Positions 16,373-24,142 of a DNA stretch of 64,000 nt are shown here, in pieces. Below the pieces are notes generated by a model. That model was not told the origin of the DNA. It saw nothing but the letters and a program-made list of their open reading frames with translations, and made no database searches. Both the position numbers and the translations under genes were made by a program. This stretch comes from Bombella saccharophila (GTDB lineage Bacteria > Pseudomonadota > Alphaproteobacteria > Acetobacterales > Acetobacteraceae): the NCBI RefSeq assembly GCF_026385475.1, contig NZ_JANIDW010000001.1, positions 186,001 to 250,000 of the forward strand. Direction: 5' to 3'. Each line of letters opens with the position of its first letter. The stretch's first letter is position 1.

Positions 16373-17611
16373 TTAGAGCCCAATATCGCTGCGGAGCATT
16401 TTATCAGCCCATTGAATGGTCGCTGCGGCCTCATAAGCGCGGGAGCGCGCCTTGGCTGCCGTGGGGGCTGTGGCGCAGATGGTCAGCACACGCCCTCCAT
16501 TCGCCACCAATTTATCGCCCTCTAGCTTTGTCCCTGCGTGGAATACGGAGACGCCGGGGAGTTGTGCGGTGCGGTCTAAGCCAGAAATGACACCCCCTTT
16601 TACCGGAGCATCAGGATAGCCTTTAGCCGCGAGCACGAGGGAGAGGGAGGGCTGGTCTGTAAAGCGGATGCTCTCCTCAGAGAGGGTGCCTTCTGCGAGG
16701 GCTTTGAGGGCGGGGAGGAGGTCGCTCTCTAAGCGGATGAGCAGGGCTTGGGCCTCTGGGTCACCAAAGCGGACATTATATTCTATGAGCTTTGGTCCTT
16801 CTTCTGTCAGCATCAAGCCTGCGAAGATGACACCACGGAAGGGCGTGCCCCGGCGGAGCATCTCAGCCAACATGGGACGGACCGTGAGGTCTAATGCGGC
16901 CTCTTGTGCGGCGCGGTCAAAATCCGGTGGGGGGCAGATGGCTCCCATCCCGCCTGTGTTAGGGCCAGTATCGCCATCGCCAACGCGCTTATGGTCCCGT
17001 GCGGCACCAATCAGGCTGGCTTTATCATCTGCACAAAAGGCAAAGAGGGATACTTCCCGCCCTGTAAGACATTCCTCAATGACGAGGGGGAGGCCGAGAT
17101 GATCGATAGCGGCGAGGGCTTCATCAACGCTTTGTGCCACAACAACGCCTTTGCCCGCAGCGAGGCCATCGGCCTTGATGACAATCGGCGCACCTTGCTT
17201 GCGCACATAGGCTTTGGCGGCGTCTATGCTGCTATTAGCATCAAAACGCTGCCAGCGTGCGGTGGGGATGCCCGCAGCATCGGCCACTTCTTTTGTAAAG
17301 GCCTTGCTGCCCTCTAAGGCCGCTGCCGCTTTGGAAGGACCAGCGCAGGCAATACCGGCCTCTTTACATGCATCGGCTAACCCCGCCACGAGGGAGACTT
17401 CCGGCCCGGGGACGACAAGGTCGATCGCTTCTTTTTTGGCGAACTCTACAAGGCTTGCAATATCATCAGCTGCAATAGGGACACAACGGGCGCATTCTGC
17501 TATGCCGGGATTACCGGGGGCGGCAAAGAGGGCTTTGAGCTGAGGGGACCGGGCAATGGCGGTAGCGAGGGCATGTTCCCGCCCGCCAGAACCAACAAGA
17601 AGTACGCGCAT
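16373..17611 (-). CDS. purD: Phosphoribosylamine--glycine ligase (GAR synthetase)
   Basis: A 412-residue cytosolic enzyme of purine synthesis that joins glycine to phosphoribosylamine using ATP. The N-terminus VLLVGSGGREHALA is diagnostic. An ATP-grasp fold follows (VIKADGLAAGKGV, then GDGDTGPNTGGMGA and EYNVRFGDPEAQ). I place the start at 17611, after AAGGAAACAGG on the minus strand, and not at the upstream ATG 17668, because the family begins at MRVLLVG. It is divergent from xseA across 75 bp. Length is normal for the family. Confidence 0.97.
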   Translation of the reverse strand: MRVLLVGSGGREHALATAIARSPQLKALFAAPGNPGIAECARCVPIAADDIASLVEFAKKEAIDLVVPGPEVSLVAGLADACKEAGIACAGPSKAAAALEGSKAFTKEVADAAGIPTARWQRFDANSSIDAAKAYVRKQGAPIVIKADGLAAGKGVVVAQSVDEALAAIDHLGLPLVIEECLTGREVSLFAFCADDKASLIGAARDHKRVGDGDTGPNTGGMGAICPPPDFDRAAQEAALDLTVRPMLAEMLRRGTPFRGVIFAGLMLTEEGPKLIEYNVRFGDPEAQALLIRLESDLLPALKALAEGTLSEESIRFTDQPSLSLVLAAKGYPDAPVKGGVISGLDRTAQLPGVSVFHAGTKLEGDKLVANGGRVLTICATAPTAAKARSRAYEAAATIQWADKMLRSDIGL

Positions 17612-17686
17612 CCTGTTTCCTTTATATGAGCCTGCGGTGTTGATAGCCGCTTTTACGTTGCCCTTCATTTAGCATAGAATAGCAGG

Positions 17687-19222
17687 ATGATGGAACGAGA
17701 CCTTCTTTTTTCTGCCCAAGAGCCGCAAAATGCTACTTCGGCGGGGAGTAACATCCCCGAATATTCTGTTGGGGCGATTTCTTCCGCCATTAAGCGCGTG
17801 CTGGAGGGAAGCTTTGGCCGTGTGCGCGTCCGTGGGGAAATCACGGAGATGAAGCGTTATGCCTCTGGGCATATTTATCTTTCTCTCAAAGATGAGGGGG
17901 GGAAGATTGCTGGGGTGATTTGGCGGGGCAATGCCTCTCGCCTTGGTATGGTGCCAGAAAATGGGACAGAGGTTATCGCCACTGGGCGCATCTCCTCTTA
18001 TGGGGAGCGGTCGAGCTATCAACTGATTATTGAGCGGATGGAGTTTGCCGGGGAAGGGGCCATGCTCGCGCGAATAGAGGCCCTAAGGGTGCGCCTGCGA
18101 GATGAAGGGCTTTTTGCGCCGGAGCGGAAGAAGCCTATCCCCTCCCTGCCGCATCGTGTCGGGGTGATTACCTCACGCTCCGGTGCGGTTTTGCATGATA
18201 TTTGCACCACTATTGCCCGCCGTTTCCCTCGTGAGATTCTGCTCTGGCCCGTTGCCGTGCAGGGGGAGGGAGCGGCACAGCAAATTGCTCATGCTGTTAA
18301 GGCAATGGGGCAGCTTCCCCACCCGCCAGATGTGTTGATTGTGGCGCGTGGGGGTGGCTCGTTAGAGGACCTCATGGCCTTTAACGATGAAGCTGTGGTA
18401 CGGGCCGTGGCGGCGTGCCCCTTGCCGGTTATTTCCGCCGTGGGGCATGAGACCGATACAACCCTCGTAGATTATGCAGCTGACCGCCGGGCACCGACAC
18501 CGACTGCCGCGGCGGAGATGGCCGTGCCTGTGCGCTCGGAGCTTGTGGCAGACCTTGCCCATCGGGCAGCGCGCCTTTCGAGCGGGTTAGTGGGTATTTT
18601 GCAAAAGCAGAGCTTGCAGTTGCAAGCAATGGCCGCGCGTATGCTGGACTTGCCTAGCCTGCTTGATACGGCACGTATGCGTTTGGATGACCGCGCTCAA
18701 AGGTTGGAGCTTGCCTTACCGGGCTTTGTGATGCGTGCGCGTGCACGCTTGGGGGAGGCGGCATTCCACCTCCCGGCCATGGAGACGGTTCTTGGTCAGC
18801 GTCATCGTTTGCTGGAGGGGCAGGCAGGGCGGTTGCAGGCAGGGTGGGAGCGTTTTTGGCAGGGTTGCCAGATGCGTCTTATGCGGATGCCGTTGCAAAT
18901 TGGGGTGATTCAAGGGCAGTGTGCTGTACAACGAGAGCGGCTTGTTGGGGTAGCGCGGCATTTAGAGGCTGTCTCTCCCCGTGCGGTGTTGGAGCGTGGT
19001 TATGTGCTGGTGCAGGATGCAAAGGGACGACCAGTGACGCACGCGGCGGCTTTACCTCAAGGGGGTGCAGTGCAGCTTGCGTTTGCAGACGGTGCAAGAC
19101 AAGCTAAGCTAGAGCCTAATGAGGGAGGGAAAAAACGGCATCGTAAGGGCCGTGTAGTGCATGAGACAGCCGCTACACCGCCAGAGGCAGATAATAAATC
19201 GCAAGGTGAGCTTGCTTTATAA
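17687..19222 (+). CDS. xseA: Exodeoxyribonuclease VII large subunit
   Basis: A 511-residue subunit of the single-strand-specific exonuclease VII. The N-terminal OB-fold begins YSVGAISSAIKRVLEGSFG, with GEITEMKRYASGHIYLSLKD. The catalytic core has PHRVGVITSRSGAVLHDI, ARGGGSLEDLMAFNDE, SAVGHETDTTLVDYAAD and RAPTPTAAAE. A long helical region precedes the C-terminal LERGYVLVQDAKG motif. xseB, the small subunit, is not in this window. A small lipoprotein gene follows after 24 bases. Confidence 0.96.
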   Translation: MMERDLLFSAQEPQNATSAGSNIPEYSVGAISSAIKRVLEGSFGRVRVRGEITEMKRYASGHIYLSLKDEGGKIAGVIWRGNASRLGMVPENGTEVIATGRISSYGERSSYQLIIERMEFAGEGAMLARIEALRVRLRDEGLFAPERKKPIPSLPHRVGVITSRSGAVLHDICTTIARRFPREILLWPVAVQGEGAAQQIAHAVKAMGQLPHPPDVLIVARGGGSLEDLMAFNDEAVVRAVAACPLPVISAVGHETDTTLVDYAADRRAPTPTAAAEMAVPVRSELVADLAHRAARLSSGLVGILQKQSLQLQAMAARMLDLPSLLDTARMRLDDRAQRLELALPGFVMRARARLGEAAFHLPAMETVLGQRHRLLEGQAGRLQAGWERFWQGCQMRLMRMPLQIGVIQGQCAVQRERLVGVARHLEAVSPRAVLERGYVLVQDAKGRPVTHAAALPQGGAVQLAFADGARQAKLEPNEGGKKRHRKGRVVHETAATPPEADNKSQGELAL

Positions 19223-19246
19223 CAAGGATGAGAAGGAGTGGGGGTG

Positions 19247-19600
19247 ATGTATCGTTATAGAATTATGTTGGGTATGGGAATTATGTTTTTGGCAGGCTGT
19301 ACGAGCCATCCTACCGCACGCGAGGTCGCCGCGGCTCAACATCCTAAGATTCAGAGTTTCGTCGGGGCTCCTACGGGGCAGTCAGAGGTTGAGTCTTCCG
19401 AACGTGTAAAACTGAATCTTCCTTCTGCCCCAGCGGATACACCCCTCTGCGGTACGGCTTTGCACGAACAAGCCAGCACTGGTGAAGCGATTTATAATGG
19501 TGGTTTGATGACGGGCAATAGCTGTACGCGTAATGCTTGTTTTCAGCCATTAACAGGGACGTTCATTGCGCAGAACGGTACGAATAGCGTTTGTCGGTAA
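19247..19600 (+). CDS. Small lipoprotein of unknown function with four extra cysteines
   Basis: A 117-residue protein with a type II signal peptide: MYRYRIM, a hydrophobic core, and lipobox LAGC with Cys18 as the lipidated residue. The mature part has four more cysteines (C68, C93, C98 and C116, the last next to the C-terminal Arg), suggesting two disulfides in the periplasm. ATG 19247 sits 8 bases after AAGGAG; GTG 19238 and GTG 19244 are less likely starts. It may share a transcript with xseA. I do not recognise the family. Confidence 0.7.
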   Translation: MYRYRIMLGMGIMFLAGCTSHPTAREVAAAQHPKIQSFVGAPTGQSEVESSERVKLNLPSAPADTPLCGTALHEQASTGEAIYNGGLMTGNSCTRNACFQPLTGTFIAQNGTNSVCR

Positions 19601-19682
19601 GGAAGGAGATACGCAGAATGGCCGGACCGAAACCCAGCCATCCTGCATAAAACCTAAATAGGCCTTTATGATGGGGTAAGAC

Positions 19683-22457
19683 TTAACGCCGCCACCAACC
19701 CACTCGCCGTTTTTGGGGTTTGGCTTCGTCAATATTGACGGGCTGTGGGGCAGCGATATTCTCCGCAGGGGTGGTGTCTGCTGTGGCTTCTTGCGTGGGG
19801 GCAGCAGGCGTGTCCTCGGCTTTTTTCCGTCGCGCAGGGCGACGTTTGCGTGCGGGGGAGGCTTTTTCTACAGCTTCATCTGCGGATGTAGCGGTCTCTT
19901 CTATAGCTTCATCCATTGTCGTGGTGCGGGCTGTAGTAGGCCGGCGGCGCGGCCGTGCACGACGCGTGGAAGAGCGCGTGGTGGTCTCACTATCTTCACC
20001 TGTAGAGGCAGAGCGTGTGGAGATTTTCACCATGTGGGTCGCGTCGTCTTCTGTTTCTTGATCTGTGACGATGCGGCTGCGTGTTGGAGGTTGGCGCGGC
20101 GTGTGTGGACGGCGCGGTGTGGCTTCATTCTCTTCTTCGAGGCGTTCATGCCTACGCGCTGGGCGGCGGCGACGGCGTGTGGAGGAAGGGGCCTCCTCCG
20201 CTACAGCGTGTTCTTGCTGCTCGTCTTGATGAAGAGTTGGGGATGCGTGCCGGGCCTCCTGTTGTTCCATCATATCGAAAATATCAATGCCGGCATTTTG
20301 GAAAGGATTTGCAGGTGTTGGCCCTTGATAAGCGGCGAGCTCTTCAGTGGAGATAAGCTCTTCCTGCTGGCGCGGGGGGCGACGGCGGGAAGAAAGCTCG
20401 CGGCGGTGAGACCGTTCTTGCGCTTCGTGTTGAGGAGCGGTGGCGGAGGAGGATGTAACGCGCCGTGTCCGTGTCCGACGCCGGCCGGGCATGAGGGCGC
20501 GGTCATTCTCTTCATTGCTTTCCATTGAGGGAGGCATGTCTGTATCTTCGTTTGTTGGGTTTAGAGTATCTTGGGTTTCATCATCGCGGCGACGTCCACC
20601 GCGCCGACGCCGGCGACGACGAGAGGTTTTATCGTTATTGCTCTCTTCCATCTCATGATGTGCTTCATCTGTGGTGGATGTAGGCGCAGGGGGAGCTTCA
20701 TCAGCAATGTTAATCGTGCGGATGGTAGTGATAGGATTATCTTCACGTGCCGTCTTGTGACGGGGGGCAACACGCTCAATGCGGAGCTCCCCTTCTGGGA
20801 GGGTATTGTCATTTTCAAAACGGATGGTCATGTCGTGATGTTGTTCCATCCCGCTAATAGCCGCCCTTTTGCTATTAAGCATGTAAAGGACGATATTAGG
20901 GCTAACATGCACGACAATTTCCGAAGCACGACGGCGGCTGGCTTCATCTTCTACACTGCGTAGTACTTGTAAGGCCATGCTCTCCACCCCGCGGATGGAG
21001 CCAGTGCCTTGGCAATGCGGGCAGGGGCTGAGCATACTCTCAGCAATGGAGGGGCGCAGGCGTTGGCGCGACATCTCCAAAAGGCCGAAATGAGAGATAC
21101 GGCCTATCTGAATCCGCGCTCTATCCAACCGTAAGGCATCTTTGAGGCGTTTTTCCACCTGGTTATTATGGCGGCGGCTTTCCATATCGATGAAGTCGAT
21201 GACAATCAGCCCGGCAAGGTCACGCAGGCGGAGTTGGCGAGCGACTTCCTCAGCGGCTTCTAGATTTGTGCGGAGGGCGGTTTCCTCAATATTGCGCTGG
21301 GAGGTGGATTTGCCGGAGTTGACGTCAATAGCGACAAGGGCTTCGGTCTGATTGATGACGAGATAGCCCCCAGATTCCAACCGCACAGTGGGGGAGAACA
21401 TCGCATCAAGGTGGCTTTCTACCTGATAATGGGCGAAGAGATTTTGCCCTCTATTTTGCCAAAGGCGGATGCGATTGACGTTATGGGGCATCAGCAGGCG
21501 TGTAAATTCCCGCGTATTTTTCCACGCCTCTTCTCCATCAACCAACACGGTCTCAATATCGCGGGTAAAGAGGTCACGAATAGCCCGCTTAATGAGGCTT
21601 GCTTCCTCATAAATTAAAGCAGGGGCGATAGAGGTAAGCGCATGAGTGCGAATATCCTCCCAGAGTTGGAGGAGATATTCACAATCCCGCGTAATCTCCG
21701 TCTCCGGGCGGCCCGCCCCGGCGGTGCGGATAATCATCGCCATTGTGGGGGGGAGGTCCAGCATGTTTACAATGCTGCGTAAACGCCGCCGGTCTGTCTC
21801 GGAGGTGATTTTGCGCGACACACCGCCCCCGCGGAGGGTATTGGGCATGAGCACACCATAACGTCCCGCAAGGGAGAGATAGGTCGTTAAAGCAGCTCCT
21901 TTATTACCACGTTCCTCCTTTACAACCTGGACAAGGATCACTTGCCGGCGGCGGATGACTTCTTGGATGCGATAATTGCGTAGAAAACGCGCCATACGGC
22001 GGCTGGCACTATGCTCATCACCAGTATCATGCTCGCCGCTGACAATTTCTGGGCTTACATCTTCACCATCACTGTCATTATCACCATCGCTGTTATCATC
22101 AGAGAGGGTGTCTTCCGTACGGTCGTCCTCTTCAAGGGGATCATCTTGCTCGCGTTGTTCAGCGGCATATTCCTCCTCTTGAAGGGCGAGGAGTTTCTCG
22201 CGATCAGCGACAGGGATTTGGAAATAGTCGGGATGGATTTCACTAAAAGCGAGGAAGCCGTGGCGATTGCCGCCATAATCCACAAAGGCGGCCTGTAAAC
22301 TTGGCTCTACACGAATAACTTTAGCGAGATAAATATTGCCTTTGAGCTGACGGCGCGCTGATGTTTCAACATCATAATCTTCAATACGCTTGCCGTTCAT
22401 GACCACCACGCGGGTTTCTTCAGCGTGTGTGGCGTCTATGAGCATTTGTTTAGTCAT
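19683..22457 (-). CDS. rne: Ribonuclease E/G
   Basis: A 924-residue endoribonuclease that initiates mRNA decay and rRNA/tRNA processing. It has an N-terminal RNase H-like/S1 part (LKGNIYLAKVIRVEPSLQAAFVDYG), DNase I-like catalytic residues D378 (VAIDVNSGK) and D421 (VIDFID), and the Zn-link CPHC at 479-482. An acidic stretch of Asp and Glu (about 104-150) interrupts the S1 region. The C-terminal half (about 580-924) is low complexity, with many Arg-rich blocks for RNA and partner binding, and ends GWWRR, a tail I associate with alphaproteobacterial RNase E. The gene has a long presumed leader upstream. No strong ribosome site is next to the ATG; a GGAG 11 bases upstream lies in a small hairpin. 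Confidence 0.95.
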   Translation of the reverse strand: MTKQMLIDATHAEETRVVVMNGKRIEDYDVETSARRQLKGNIYLAKVIRVEPSLQAAFVDYGGNRHGFLAFSEIHPDYFQIPVADREKLLALQEEEYAAEQREQDDPLEEDDRTEDTLSDDNSDGDNDSDGEDVSPEIVSGEHDTGDEHSASRRMARFLRNYRIQEVIRRRQVILVQVVKEERGNKGAALTTYLSLAGRYGVLMPNTLRGGGVSRKITSETDRRRLRSIVNMLDLPPTMAMIIRTAGAGRPETEITRDCEYLLQLWEDIRTHALTSIAPALIYEEASLIKRAIRDLFTRDIETVLVDGEEAWKNTREFTRLLMPHNVNRIRLWQNRGQNLFAHYQVESHLDAMFSPTVRLESGGYLVINQTEALVAIDVNSGKSTSQRNIEETALRTNLEAAEEVARQLRLRDLAGLIVIDFIDMESRRHNNQVEKRLKDALRLDRARIQIGRISHFGLLEMSRQRLRPSIAESMLSPCPHCQGTGSIRGVESMALQVLRSVEDEASRRRASEIVVHVSPNIVLYMLNSKRAAISGMEQHHDMTIRFENDNTLPEGELRIERVAPRHKTAREDNPITTIRTINIADEAPPAPTSTTDEAHHEMEESNNDKTSRRRRRRRGGRRRDDETQDTLNPTNEDTDMPPSMESNEENDRALMPGRRRTRTRRVTSSSATAPQHEAQERSHRRELSSRRRPPRQQEELISTEELAAYQGPTPANPFQNAGIDIFDMMEQQEARHASPTLHQDEQQEHAVAEEAPSSTRRRRRPARRHERLEEENEATPRRPHTPRQPPTRSRIVTDQETEDDATHMVKISTRSASTGEDSETTTRSSTRRARPRRRPTTARTTTMDEAIEETATSADEAVEKASPARKRRPARRKKAEDTPAAPTQEATADTTPAENIAAPQPVNIDEAKPQKRRVGWWRR

Positions 22458-22850
22458 GAAGGACGGGACTCCGTGGCGCGCGGCGTATAGCCTTCCTGGC
22501 GCCGATTGTCTTGATCAATAGAGGGCATCCTGTCCATTTTCTGGCGAGCGGGCTTCGTATCACGCGGTACGCCATAAGGAATAACACAGAACAGCATTGC
22601 AGCCTCTGGTAAACATGCTGGTAGCAGACACTGCCACCGGGATTATCATGCAACCCGCCTGTGAGATGGTTATGCCACCGGGCCGATCGCGTTAGTTGTA
22701 GATGCAGACCTCCTGCCAGGGTGTGAGCGTACTGAAGGTTAATGGCCTCAGGCTTTCGACACCGAACGGCATAAAGCGTACTACATGCGTGAGCCGCGCT
22801 TGGCACGGCCTTTTATGAGTTAAATCAGGACGTACCATGTTACCGGCTTT
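22458..22850 (-). promoter_or_regulatory. Presumed long 5' leader of rne
   Basis: About 390 bp upstream of rne hold no convincing gene. On the minus strand the stretch is rich in short repeats: CCCGGTGGCA occurs twice and AGTACGCT occurs twice. Next to the start codon, ACGG-AGTC-CCGT can form a hairpin that includes the GGAG. RNase E genes in other bacteria carry long structured leaders for autoregulation, and I infer the same here. A 26-codon minus-strand reading frame (22692-22772) lies inside but has no ribosome site. Transcript boundaries are not known. Confidence 0.4.
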
Positions 22851-22871
22851 TGCTAGCTATAGAATGACGTA

Positions 22872-22945
22872 AATTAGCGTGGCTGGCAAGAGGGGAGTTC
22901 GTCCCCCTATGGTAAGGCAGAATACAGCCATTTTCTGCCTTTTTT
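22872..22945 (+). ncRNA. Candidate small RNA or leader end: hairpin followed by intrinsic terminator
   Basis: A short hairpin (AGGGG/CCCCT, 22891-22908) is followed by a second stem, AAGGCAGAA (22914-22922) with TTCTGCCTT (22933-22941), and then TTTT. This is a textbook plus-strand intrinsic terminator, yet no plus-strand gene lies upstream for over 3 kb (rne is on the minus strand). A possible -10 TAGAAT lies at 22860-22865; no good -35 is seen. A small RNA of about 75 nt, or the end of an antisense transcript, would explain it. The 5' boundary is a guess. Confidence 0.35.
22914..22945 (+). terminator. Orphan plus-strand intrinsic terminator
   Basis: A perfect 9-bp stem with a 10-base loop is followed by T4 on the plus strand. 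On the minus strand the hairpin is not followed by a T-run. It lies between the presumed rne promoter region and the amidase gene. Confidence 0.65.
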
Positions 22946-23115
22946 AAGAGTATATTCATGTCTGAAAAGGAGACTATTTTATCTAAATTATAGTCAATTT
23001 ATCGCGGCAATGACGGAAGGAAGCGACGGATCACTATGTTAATATTTACAATGCAGTATAATAAGGTGAAATACGATATGAGGGGCAGAACTCTGTTGGA
23101 GAGAGTGTAGAGGCT

Positions 23116-23952
23116 ATGGCAGGCTTAACGCGTCGTGGTTTTGTGAGGGGGACCATAGCCGGTGGTATGGCAACAACATTTGGGCCCCACCCTGGGCTAG
23201 CAGCTGCGAGGCGGCATAATAGTCATGCTCCGGCTATTTTACGCCATGCGCCACCGCCTAAGCCGGTCATCATGTTGGACCCTGGGCATGGCGGCAAAGA
23301 CCCCGGGGCGATTGGCGTCTCTGGGACGTATGAGAAGCATATCGCCGTGGCCGCCGCGACAGAGTTACAGCGTATGCTCATGGCATCAGGGCAATATCAG
23401 GTTGTTCTTAGCCGCAATGATGACCGGTTTATCCCCTTAGCAGGGCGTGTGGAATTGGCTCACAAACACAAGGCAGACCTTTTTATCTCTATGCATGCCG
23501 ATGCATTGCATCAACCACAGGTACGCGGGGCGAGTGTTTATACATTATCTGGTAATGCCTCGGACAAACAAACAGCTGCATTAGCCGAGACGGAAAATAG
23601 TGCGGACCGTTTTGCAGGCCATGCAGGGATAGGAGGTGTGCCAGCTGAAGTTGAAGCGATTTTGAATAGCCTGATTCATGAGGAAACACGACGTGGCTCG
23701 GCCCATATGGCTGCGAGCGTGATTCAGGCATTTCAGAATCGGGTGCAGTTGCTGCATCACCCCTCGCGTCATGCGGCCTTTCGGGTGTTGAAATCGGGCG
23801 ATATTCCCTCAGTGTTGGTGGAGATGGGCTTTATGTCCAACCATTTAGATGAGCAAGCATTGCGCCGCGCAGCCCATAGGACGCAAGTAGCCCAAGCGAT
23901 GAAGCAGGCGATCGACCATTATTTTCATAATCGGGTAAGCGCAACGCTTTAA
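23116..23952 (+). CDS. N-acetylmuramoyl-L-alanine amidase, Tat-exported (AmiC-like)
   Basis: A 278-residue zinc amidase that cuts the peptide side chain from MurNAc during daughter-cell separation. The N-terminus has a twin-arginine signal (TRRGFVRG) with likely cleavage after about residue 31. The Amidase_3 domain shows LDPGHGGKDPGA (zinc His58), an E73 ligand in the TYEKH segment, FISMHADA (His127), and the catalytic-Glu motif VLVEMGFMSN. There is no N-terminal AMIN domain, unlike E. coli AmiC. Tat export fits the tatBC genes further along. AGAGG precedes the ATG. Confidence 0.9.
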   Translation: MAGLTRRGFVRGTIAGGMATTFGPHPGLAAARRHNSHAPAILRHAPPPKPVIMLDPGHGGKDPGAIGVSGTYEKHIAVAAATELQRMLMASGQYQVVLSRNDDRFIPLAGRVELAHKHKADLFISMHADALHQPQVRGASVYTLSGNASDKQTAALAETENSADRFAGHAGIGGVPAEVEAILNSLIHEETRRGSAHMAASVIQAFQNRVQLLHHPSRHAAFRVLKSGDIPSVLVEMGFMSNHLDEQALRRAAHRTQVAQAMKQAIDHYFHNRVSATL

Positions 23953-24011
23953 AAAGAAGAATGGTCTCATCGCTTGCATTATATCGGAAAAGGCGATAGG
24001 TAACGCGTGTA

Positions 24012-24056
24012 ATGTTAGATTTTCGTACCCTCCTTCTACGACTTATGACCCCCTGA
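24012..24056 (+). CDS. leuL: leuA leader peptide (14 residues, five Leu codons)
   Basis: A short frame reads MLDFRTLLLRLMTP and stops. It holds five leucine codons, three of them consecutive (CTC CTT CTA), and lies 86 bases before leuA. A terminator-like hairpin overlaps its end. This is the layout of leucine attenuation: ribosomes stalled at Leu codons when charged tRNA-Leu is scarce would favour an antiterminator fold. AGG lies 9-10 bases upstream of the ATG. It is inferred from sequence only. Confidence 0.8.
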   Translation: MLDFRTLLLRLMTP

Positions 24057-24100
24057 ATGCCGTATAGGCAGGCAGATGGTCTGCTGCGTTCAGGGGTTTT
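24050..24100 (+). promoter_or_regulatory. Transcription attenuator hairpin of leuA
   Basis: CCCCTGAA (24050-24057) pairs with TTCAGGGG (24089-24096), followed by TTTT GTTCTT. Between the arms are two small hairpins, TGCC/GGCA (24058-24070) and GCAGA/TCTGC (24072-24084). The 5' arm overlaps the last codons and the stop of the leader peptide, so ribosome position would control folding. leuA starts 42 bases later. Confidence 0.75.
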
Positions 24101-24142
24101 GTTCTTATCATTTGTCAAAACGTAGAAATTGAGGGCGTTACG

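Noticed and set aside
22706-22728. B12-box-like sequence (CAGGAGGTCTGC) on the minus strand
   Set aside because: It matches the cobalamin riboswitch box only in part, and the other conserved elements are absent in the right order; no cobalamin gene is nearby.
22450-22806. Minus-strand 118-codon reading frame upstream of rne
   Set aside because: It overlaps the rne start, has no ribosome site and no recognisable protein features; the stretch is better explained as the rne leader.
23010-23032. SRP-RNA-like GGAAGGAAGC stretch
   Set aside because: The flanking conserved bases of the SRP RNA domain IV loop are missing and no stem forms around it.
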